Of a stretch of 10,955 nt of DNA, positions 1 to 5,897 are shown one piece after another (the stretch's first letter is position 1; each line of letters opens with the position of its first letter). The translations under genes were made by a program, and so were the position numbers. Source of the stretch: Verrucomicrobiales bacterium (GTDB lineage: Bacteria > Verrucomicrobiota > Verrucomicrobiia > Verrucomicrobiales > V1-33). Location of the stretch: assembly GCA_023253495.1 (NCBI GenBank), contig JALRGF010000166.1:1-10955 (forward strand), given 5' to 3'. A model generated the notes under the pieces. It was not told the origin of the DNA. It searched no databases and saw only the letters and a program-made list of their open reading frames with translations.

Positions 1-507
1 CTGGTGGGGCGGCTGGTGGTGGCGGCGGCGGTGGTGGCCGGGGTGGTATCGGTCTGGCGGGAGGCCGGCCGGGTGCGGGTAGGAATGGGGGTGCGGCGGC
101 TGGTGCGGGCCGGGCTTTTTGCGGCGGGCGTCTGGCTGCCAATGATCTGGTGGCGACCGGAAGGGCTGTGGTCGGAGTTCGAGCGTTGGGAGAATGCGGC
201 CTTTGTGGTGCTGGTGCTGCTCGTCGGGTGGGCGCGGCCGTCCGGCACGCCCGATGGGTATCGGTTGATGCGGCGCCATGTGGCGATGGCGGCCGGGCTG
301 CTGAGCGGGGCGGCCGTCTTCGGGGCGGTGGCGGCGGGCGGGCGCGGGCATGAACCGACGCAGACGGTTTTTCTCGGGGTGGCAGTCGGGGCGCTGGGGC
401 TGGCCGCGTTGACGGCGTGGCCGTGGCGCAGCGGTCGGCTTCCGGTGTGGGCGTGGTGGCCGGAGGCGGTGCTGGCGTTGATGGCGGGGGTGGCGTGGAT
501 GCGATGA
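1..507 (+). CDS. Multi-pass membrane protein of unknown function (5' end cut by window)
   Basis: The frame is open from the first base and ends at TGA 505-507. A GTG at position 4 could be read as a start, but the gene more probably begins upstream of the window. The roughly 167 visible residues are strongly hydrophobic. Counting from the GTG, likely membrane segments lie near residues 4-18, 36-50, 64-77, 93-112, 121-139 and 148-165, separated by short Arg-rich loops. Trp is frequent (for example PMIWWRPEG near residue 46 and VWAWWPEA near 148). I recognise no family and no catalytic motif. The stop overlaps the next gene's start as ATGA, so it is probably translated together with the cardiolipin synthase-like gene. 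A role in the membrane linked to phospholipids is only a guess from that context. Confidence 0.6.
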   Translation: MVGRLVVAAAVVAGVVSVWREAGRVRVGMGVRRLVRAGLFAAGVWLPMIWWRPEGLWSEFERWENAAFVVLVLLVGWARPSGTPDGYRLMRRHVAMAAGLLSGAAVFGAVAAGGRGHEPTQTVFLGVAVGALGLAALTAWPWRSGRLPVWAWWPEAVLALMAGVAWMR

Positions 508-1802
508 CCGGGCGGGCGGCGGCGGATGCTGCTGGCGGCGGGCGGCGGTTGGTGCACAGTGACGATGCCATGATTCCCGAGGCGCCCGACGTTCTGTCCG
601 AGCCGGATGCGTGTCCGCTGGAGCGCCATCATTTTGAGTGGCTGCCGTCGGGACGCGCGTTGCTGCAGGCGAAGCTGGCGGCGATCGGGCGGGCGGCGCG
701 CGAGGTGCTGCTGGAAATCTATATTTTCAAAGCCGGGGCGGTGGGTGACCGGTTTCGGGCGGCTCTGGTGGCGGCGGCGCGGCGGGGGGCGGCGGTGCGG
801 GTGCTGGTCGACGCCTTTGGTTCCAGTGCGCTGCCGGACGGGTATTTTGCGGAGCTGGAGGCGGCGGGCGGGGAGGTGAAGTGGTTCAACCGGCCGAGCC
901 TGGCCACCTGGTCGTTCCGCGACCATCGGAAGCTGCTGGTGGTCGACGGGGAGGAGGCGATGGTGGGCGGCTGCAATATCGGGCCGGAGTACGATGGCGA
1001 CGGGGTGACCGACGGGTGGCGGGACGGCGGGGTGGCGGTGCGCGGACCGGTGCTGGCCTGCCTGGAGCGCGAATTCCACGCCCAGTGGCGGCTGGCTGAG
1101 GAAAAGCAATGGCGCCAGCGTGACGTCCGACGCGGACGCCGCGGCCGGGTCCCGTGCGGCGCGGAAGTCGACGCCCTCTTTGTTTTCCCGGGGTTCGGGC
1201 ACAACCCGCTGCGCGAGGCGGTGGCCGACGACCTGCGGCGGGCGCGGCGCATCGGCATCTGCTCGCCGTATTTTCTGCCGAGTGTCGGCCTGCGCCGCGA
1301 GCTCGCTTCGCCCGAGCGCCGGGGGGTGGATGTCCGCATCCTGCTCGCCGGCAAGACCGATGTGCCGCTGATGCAGTGGGCGTCGCGCTCAATCTACCGG
1401 TTCTTCCTCGACCGCGGCGTGGAAATCTTTGAATACCAGCCGCAGATCCTCCATGCCAAGGTGCTGCTGCTCGATGACGTCGTATACATCGGGTCGTCCA
1501 ACCTCGACCCCCGCAGCCTGCGCATCAATTTCGAGATCATGCTGCGCATCCGGGATGCCGGGCTGGCCGCCCAGGCGTGGCGGCAGTTCGAGATCGACCT
1601 CACCCATTCGCGGGCGTTGACGCTGGAGGAACTCAAAGGATATCGCACGTGGTGGCGCCGGATCAAACAGCAGGTCGCTTATTTTCTGCTGGCGCGGCTC
1701 GATCCTCGGGTCGCCGAGGGACAGTTGCGCCGCTGGCTGCGGAAGCATGGCGCCGGGCGCGGTCCGGACAGCGCCGGGGAGACGGACGGCGTGCCGGTCT
1801 GA
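504..1802 (+). CDS. cls: Phospholipase D-family cardiolipin synthase (ClsB-like)
   Basis: This 432-residue protein of the phospholipase D superfamily probably condenses phosphatidyl donors to make cardiolipin at the cytoplasmic membrane. Both HKD motifs are intact. The first is HRKLLVVD starting at residue 141, followed by GGCN. The second is HAKVLLLD starting at residue 317, followed by GSSNLDPRS. The segment LEIYIF before the first domain is typical of the family. I see no N-terminal membrane helices, so the protein resembles ClsB (about 413 residues in E. coli) more than ClsA. The start at 504 is chosen because its ATGA overlaps the stop of the upstream membrane protein gene, which suggests translational coupling. 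The stretch between 504 and 570 is low-complexity, however, and ATG 570 (410 residues) is a fair alternative. Exact substrate cannot be read from sequence; another phosphatidyltransferase or a phospholipase D is possible. Confidence 0.88.
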   Translation: MTGRAAADAAGGGRRLVHSDDAMIPEAPDVLSEPDACPLERHHFEWLPSGRALLQAKLAAIGRAAREVLLEIYIFKAGAVGDRFRAALVAAARRGAAVRVLVDAFGSSALPDGYFAELEAAGGEVKWFNRPSLATWSFRDHRKLLVVDGEEAMVGGCNIGPEYDGDGVTDGWRDGGVAVRGPVLACLEREFHAQWRLAEEKQWRQRDVRRGRRGRVPCGAEVDALFVFPGFGHNPLREAVADDLRRARRIGICSPYFLPSVGLRRELASPERRGVDVRILLAGKTDVPLMQWASRSIYRFFLDRGVEIFEYQPQILHAKVLLLDDVVYIGSSNLDPRSLRINFEIMLRIRDAGLAAQAWRQFEIDLTHSRALTLEELKGYRTWWRRIKQQVAYFLLARLDPRVAEGQLRRWLRKHGAGRGPDSAGETDGVPV

Positions 1803-1846
1803 TTTCCGCTTCCCTTTTTGTTCGAGGGGCGCTTGGGTCGCCGCGG

Positions 1847-2632
1847 ATGACCAGATCTGACGCCCGCGCTCTCGACCAGCTTCGTCCCGTGTCCTTTTTG
1901 CCGGCGATCGCGCCGCATGCGGCCGGCTCGGTGCTGGTCAGTTTCGGCAACACCCGGGTGATCGTGGCGGCGACGCTCGAGGAAAGTGTGCCGCCGTGGA
2001 TGAAGTACCAGAATGTTCCGGGCGGGTGGCTGTCGGCCGAGTATTCGATGCTCCCGTATTCCACACTCGACCGGAAGCGCCGGGACATTTCCTCCGGGAA
2101 GCTGGACGGGCGCAGTTCCGAGATTCAGCGGCTGATCGGGCGTTCCTTGCGGGCGGTGGTGGATCTGGAGGCGCTCGGGCCGCGCACGCTGTGGGTCGAC
2201 TGTGACGTGCTGCAGGCGGACGGCGGCACCCGCACGGCGGCGATCACCGGGGCGAGTGTGGCGGTGGCGCTGGCGTTGCGGAAGCTGGTGGCGGAGGGCA
2301 AGGTGAAGAAGAATCCGCTGCGCCAGCTGGTGGCGGCGGTCAGTGCCGGGGTTTTTGAGGGCACGCCGATGCTCGACCTGTGTTATGTCGAAGACCGGGA
2401 TGCGGAGGCGGATTTCAACGTGGTCATGACCGAGAAAGGGGAATTTGTCGAGATGCAGGGCAGCGGCGAGGAGGCCACTTTCACTTCCGAACAGATGACC
2501 GCGATGCTCGATCTCGCGCGCGGCGGGATCGCCCGGCTCATCGAGCAGCAGCGGGCGGCGCTCGCCGCCGCCGACGCACCGGCCGGACCGGAAGCTCTGG
2601 CCGGACTGGCCGGGTTGTTTGGCGGTCGGTGA
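1847..2632 (+). CDS. rph: Ribonuclease PH
   Basis: RNase PH is a phosphate-dependent 3'-5' exoribonuclease that trims tRNA precursor 3' ends and works as a hexameric ring in the cytoplasm. The 261-residue product follows the E. coli protein almost throughout: GSVLVSFGNTRVIVAAT near residue 27, WLSAEYSMLP near 61, EIQRLIGRSLRAVVDL near 92, CDVLQADGGTRTA at 119-131 and NVVMTEKGEFVEMQG near 191. Arg89 and Arg129 sit where the family binds phosphate. Acidic residues 183, 185 and 189 lie in the conserved VEDRDAEADFN segment that holds the catalytic aspartates. The start at 1847 is chosen because family homology begins there; the frame is open further upstream, but that part is antisense-like shadow of cls. 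A purine-rich stretch, gagggg, lies about 20 bases upstream. The C-terminus is some 20 residues longer than the E. coli protein and is Ala/Gly-rich. Confidence 0.96.
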   Translation: MTRSDARALDQLRPVSFLPAIAPHAAGSVLVSFGNTRVIVAATLEESVPPWMKYQNVPGGWLSAEYSMLPYSTLDRKRRDISSGKLDGRSSEIQRLIGRSLRAVVDLEALGPRTLWVDCDVLQADGGTRTAAITGASVAVALALRKLVAEGKVKKNPLRQLVAAVSAGVFEGTPMLDLCYVEDRDAEADFNVVMTEKGEFVEMQGSGEEATFTSEQMTAMLDLARGGIARLIEQQRAALAAADAPAGPEALAGLAGLFGGR

Positions 2633-2769
2633 GGGCAGCCGGCGGGCGGGTCCCGGACCGGGCGGTGCCGCGGCGGCAGCGGGATGACGCGCGGGCGCGT
2701 GACCGGGCGGCCGGGGGGATGGACGGCTTCCGCATTGACCCGGAGCGGCGGCGGCGTTAACGCGACGCG

Positions 2770-3477
2770 ATGCAGCAGCACTGGTTGTTTGTCGCTTCCT
2801 CGGGCCAGCAGTTCACGGCCGGCGAGGAGGACGTGCCGGCTTTGATCCGGTCCGGCCAGATTGCGGCGCACACGTTGATGTGGCGCGAGGGCATGCCGCA
2901 ATGGATGCCGGCGGCCTCGTTGTTTCCGTCACTTTTCGCCGCTCTGGCCGCCACCCAGCCGCTGGTCGCGGCGCCGGCGGTGGCCACGGCGGCGGCCGGT
3001 GGTCCGCCGTCCGGCGCCCCGTCGTCCCGGATGAATGAGGCGATGGTCCGGCGTCTGGTGGAGCCGCTGTATGAACGTCGCCGGTGGATCCGTCTGGTCG
3101 GCGTGATGTCGATCATCGGGGGCGTCGCGACCTTGCCGGCGCTGCTGCTCGGGTTGCTTTTGATTTTCGCCGGTCTGGCGGCGCTGAAGCTGGCGGGTCA
3201 GGTCGAGCGCGCGCAGGCGACCGGTGAGGTGGCGCGGCTCGAGGAGGTGAACCGGCAGGTCGCGAAGTTCTTTCACTTCCAGGGGGTGTTGCTGGTGGTG
3301 CAGCTGGCGGTGGCGGCGGTGCTGGCGGCCCTGGTGCTTTTCGGGGTCGGAGCGGCGCTGTTGGAGGGCTGGAAAGAATCCGGGCCCGGAGCGGACGGCG
3401 CCCCGGCTGGCGGTGGCACCCGTTCGGTCGAGGACATCCGTTTTCCCGATCTCCCGCCACCCGTCCCGGAGCAATAA
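2770..3477 (+). CDS. GYF-domain (DUF4339-like) membrane protein of unknown function
   Basis: The 235-residue product starts with a GYF_2-type module at residues 1-50. Its signature is the pattern HWLFVASSGQQFTAGE, then IRSGQIAAHTLMWREGMPQW. In many bacterial membrane proteins this small module is thought to bind peptides, but its ligands are unknown. An Ala/Pro-rich linker (about 51-88) leads to two hydrophobic regions, near 108-140 and 172-198. They are separated by a charged stretch, VERAQATGEVARLEEVNRQ, that could be helical. A Pro-rich tail ends in PPPVPEQ. The membrane part resembles what is often annotated as DUF5362, but I am not certain. The gene lies 137 bases after rph, a gap where I see nothing else, and 74 bases before murJ in the same direction. 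A link to cell-envelope assembly is inferred from that position only. No strong ribosome binding site is visible. Confidence 0.8.
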   Translation: MQQHWLFVASSGQQFTAGEEDVPALIRSGQIAAHTLMWREGMPQWMPAASLFPSLFAALAATQPLVAAPAVATAAAGGPPSGAPSSRMNEAMVRRLVEPLYERRRWIRLVGVMSIIGGVATLPALLLGLLLIFAGLAALKLAGQVERAQATGEVARLEEVNRQVAKFFHFQGVLLVVQLAVAAVLAALVLFGVGAALLEGWKESGPGADGAPAGGGTRSVEDIRFPDLPPPVPEQ

Positions 3478-3551
3478 ATGTCCCCGGGAACGATTTCCGC
3501 CGCCTCGCTGAGCCGGGGCCGGAGAATCTGGTTTCCGGATGCTTTTTCCCT

Positions 3552-5222
3552 ATGGCTGATTCATCCACGCCTGAACCCGAACCGACACGCGCCGCCACCC
3601 CGGCGGCGCGTCCGGTCAATGCTGATGTGGCCGCGGCGGCCCGTTCGACCAGCGTGGTTTCGCTGGCGGTGCTGTGCAGCCGGCTGCTCGGGCTGGTGCG
3701 CGACCAGGTGCTGACCAGCCGGTTCGGGTCGCTCTACAACGGGATTTTTGCGCAGGCATTCGGCACGCCGAACATGCTGCGCGACCTGTTTGCGGAGGGC
3801 GCGTTGAGCACGGCGTTTGTGACGACGTTTTCGAAGAAGCTGAAGAACGAGGGCGAGGAGGCGGCGTGGCGGCTTGGGCGGAAGATGTTCACGCTGGCGG
3901 CCTGTTTCATGAGCGTGCTTTCAGTGATCGGGATTCTGGTGGCGCAGCCGCTGACCCGGCTGCTGGTCCCCGGCTGGGAGCCGTGGAAGCAGGATCTGGC
4001 TGCCTCGCTGGCGCAGATCATGTATCCGTTTATTGCCATTGTCTCGCTGACCGCGCTGGCGATGGGCATTCTGAATGCGAAGAAGAAATTCTTCGTCCCG
4101 GCGGTGGCCTCGGCCTTCTTCAATCTCGGGTGCCTCGTCGGCGGGTTCAGTCTGGCGTGGCTGCTCGATCCCGCGTTCCGCCGCGGCGAAATCACATGGA
4201 CCGCGCTGGCCAGCTTCGCGGTCGGCACGCTGATCGGCGGGATGTGCCAGTTCCTGATCCAGTGGCCGAGCCTGCGCCGGGTCGGGTTCCGCTACCGACC
4301 GGATTTCGGCTGGAAGGATGACGGGGTGCGCGAGGTGCTGCGGTTGATGTGGCCCTCGCTGATCGCGGCCGGCGGGGTGCAGGTCAACGTGCAGATCAAC
4401 AGCATTTTCGCCAGCTTCACGTGGGGCGAGGCCTCCGCCAAGACGTGGCTGCAGCTGGCGCAGCGGCTGCAGCAGCTGCCGCTCGGTCTGTTCGGGGTGG
4501 CAGTGGCCACGGTCACGCTGCCGGCGTTGTCGCGGGCGGCGGTCGACGGGATCTCGCCCGGCTTCCGCGAGGTTCTGGCCAAGGGGTTGCGGCTGGTGAT
4601 GTTTCTGGTGATTCCGTGTGCGGCCGGTCTTGCCCTGTTTTCCCGGGAAATCCTCAGTGTGATTTTCGAGCATGGAAAGTATGGGCCGGAGGACGTGCGG
4701 CAGAGCGCGCGGGTGTTGCAGGCGTATGCTTTCGGGTTGTTGTTTTATGCGGCGCTCAAGGTGGTGCAGCCGGCGTTCTTCGCGATCGACAAGCGGTTTT
4801 TCCCGATGCTGGTCAGTCTGGGCATGATCCTGTTCAACATCGTGGTCAACAGTGTGACGGTCTTCGTGCTCGGGTGGGACCATGCTGCGCTGGCCTGGGC
4901 GACGGCGATCGGCCTCGCGCTCAATTTTGCGGTCAGCTATCTGGCGATGCGGAAGTTTGCCGCCGGTCTCGACACCCGGGAATCCTTGCGCGGGCTGGTG
5001 CGGCTGCTGGTGGCCACGGCGGTCATGCTGGCCGTCTGCGTCCTGCCGAAGTGGTGGTTTCTCGGCCACTGGCAGGAGTTCGGCTGGTGGGCGCGCGCCC
5101 TGGCCCTGGGCGGCACCATCGCGGTGGCGGCCGGCGCTTATTTCGGCGTCTGCGGGGCGCTGCGGGTGGCGGAGGCCGCTGATTTCGGGGCGTTGCTGAA
5201 ACGCCGGCTGGGGCGTACTTGA
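3552..5222 (+). CDS. murJ: Lipid II flippase MurJ (MviN family, MOP superfamily)
   Basis: MurJ moves lipid II, the peptidoglycan precursor, from the inner to the outer face of the cytoplasmic membrane. The 556-residue product is a polytopic membrane protein with the family's landmarks: SRLLGLVRD at residues 43-51, PNMLRDLFAEGALSTAFV from 73, FPAVAS-like FFVPAVASAFFNLG near 180, INSIFASF at 282-289 and RLQQLPLGLFGVAVAT at 305-320. Arg44, Arg50, Arg77 and Arg305 align with E. coli Arg18, Arg24, Arg52 and Arg270 in the substrate cavity. A 30-residue hydrophilic Pro/Ala-rich N-terminal extension precedes the first helix, which with loop differences explains the length above the 511 residues in E. 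coli. Acidic cavity positions differ (see findings). The start ATG 3552 follows a T-rich stretch and has no close Shine-Dalgarno sequence. The stop overlaps the ribosome binding site of the next gene, suggesting co-expression. Confidence 0.96.
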   Translation: MADSSTPEPEPTRAATPAARPVNADVAAAARSTSVVSLAVLCSRLLGLVRDQVLTSRFGSLYNGIFAQAFGTPNMLRDLFAEGALSTAFVTTFSKKLKNEGEEAAWRLGRKMFTLAACFMSVLSVIGILVAQPLTRLLVPGWEPWKQDLAASLAQIMYPFIAIVSLTALAMGILNAKKKFFVPAVASAFFNLGCLVGGFSLAWLLDPAFRRGEITWTALASFAVGTLIGGMCQFLIQWPSLRRVGFRYRPDFGWKDDGVREVLRLMWPSLIAAGGVQVNVQINSIFASFTWGEASAKTWLQLAQRLQQLPLGLFGVAVATVTLPALSRAAVDGISPGFREVLAKGLRLVMFLVIPCAAGLALFSREILSVIFEHGKYGPEDVRQSARVLQAYAFGLLFYAALKVVQPAFFAIDKRFFPMLVSLGMILFNIVVNSVTVFVLGWDHAALAWATAIGLALNFAVSYLAMRKFAAGLDTRESLRGLVRLLVATAVMLAVCVLPKWWFLGHWQEFGWWARALALGGTIAVAAGAYFGVCGALRVAEAADFGALLKRRLGRT

Positions 5223-5228
5223 GGAGTG

Positions 5229-5807
5229 ATGAAACGACGATTCGCCCTGCAGGCCGCGCTCGCCCTCGCCCTCGTCTGGTCCGCGGTGGCCGCCACCACG
5301 GCGGCCATGAACGCCCGGATTCCCACCGCGGAAAAACTGCTGGTCCGTGTGGCGGACGAGCTGCTGTCCGAGGGGACGCGCCGGGAGGTGGTCGAGCGGG
5401 TGGCGGCGGAATACGCGCGGCTGCCGTTTCTGGAGAAGCGGGCTTTGCGTGCCCCGGAAGCCGGCGGTCGTTTCGAAGGATTCCTCGCCCGCCTGAGCGG
5501 CGAGGAAAAATCATTGTTTGTTGAGCGCGCGTTGCCGCGCGGGTTCCGCGAGCTGCTCGATGGCTTCGGGAAAATGGACGAGCGCGACCGCCAGAGGAAC
5601 CTCGAGCGGAGCCGCCGCGAGCTGCTGGAAAACATCGGGGATTCCCCGGCCAAAATGATGATCGAGGCCGCCGGGCCGGCGCTGCTCCAGCAAATCGCCG
5701 AGAAAGGTCTCGGTCCGTTTTTTGACGCGCTGCCGCCCGACGTGAAGCTGCAGATGCTGCCGATGATCGAGCAGATGCAGAACAACGCCCAGCAGCTCAA
5801 GGATTGA
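5229..5807 (+). CDS. Small exported or membrane-anchored protein of unknown function
   Basis: The product has 192 residues. It opens with MKRR and a hydrophobic segment, residues 5-22, that could be an uncleaved signal anchor or a signal peptide ending near AAMNA. The rest is hydrophilic and apparently mostly helical, with charged runs such as residues 112-134 (KMDERDRQRNLERSRRELLE) and a final Gln/Met-rich helix ending in QMQNNAQQLKD. I recognise no family. ATG 5229 is preferred over an in-frame GTG at 5226 because gaggag (5221-5226), which overlaps the murJ TGA, can serve as ribosome binding site only for the ATG, though the spacing is short. The close coupling to murJ suggests that it is made together with the flippase, so a periplasmic or membrane role in envelope biogenesis is plausible but unproven. 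Confidence 0.75.
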   Translation: MKRRFALQAALALALVWSAVAATTAAMNARIPTAEKLLVRVADELLSEGTRREVVERVAAEYARLPFLEKRALRAPEAGGRFEGFLARLSGEEKSLFVERALPRGFRELLDGFGKMDERDRQRNLERSRRELLENIGDSPAKMMIEAAGPALLQQIAEKGLGPFFDALPPDVKLQMLPMIEQMQNNAQQLKD

Positions 5808-5897
5808 GAGCATGGGCGGGGACATCCGCCGGCGACGGTCTTCCGGCGCTCCTTTTCCGGCGCGGCCGGGCTGGTGGATACGGCCCCCGGACGCAGC

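Noticed and set aside
719..1392. Minus-strand open frames inside the cls gene
   Set aside because: They are rich in Arg, Pro and Ser with no recognisable domain, and lie opposite both the first HKD motif and the linker of a clear phospholipase D-family protein.
1577..1846. Upstream in-frame extension of rph (90 codons)
   Set aside because: It overlaps the cls coding sequence in another frame and has no RNase PH homology; family similarity starts just after ATG 1847.
2380..2760. Plus-strand Arg-rich frame across the end of rph and the following gap
   Set aside because: The first half is an out-of-frame reading of rph and the rest has no recognisable feature or ribosome binding site.
3921..5069. 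A 382-codon minus-strand open frame inside murJ
   Set aside because: It is Gln/His/Arg-rich shadow sequence; the plus strand encodes conserved MurJ motifs throughout.
5827..5856. Possible rho-independent terminator between the murJ block and the hydrolase gene
   Set aside because: There is a 6-base stem (cgccgg/ccggcg) with a 10-base loop, but it is followed by ctcctttt rather than a solid T run, and GC-rich inverted repeats of this size are common here.
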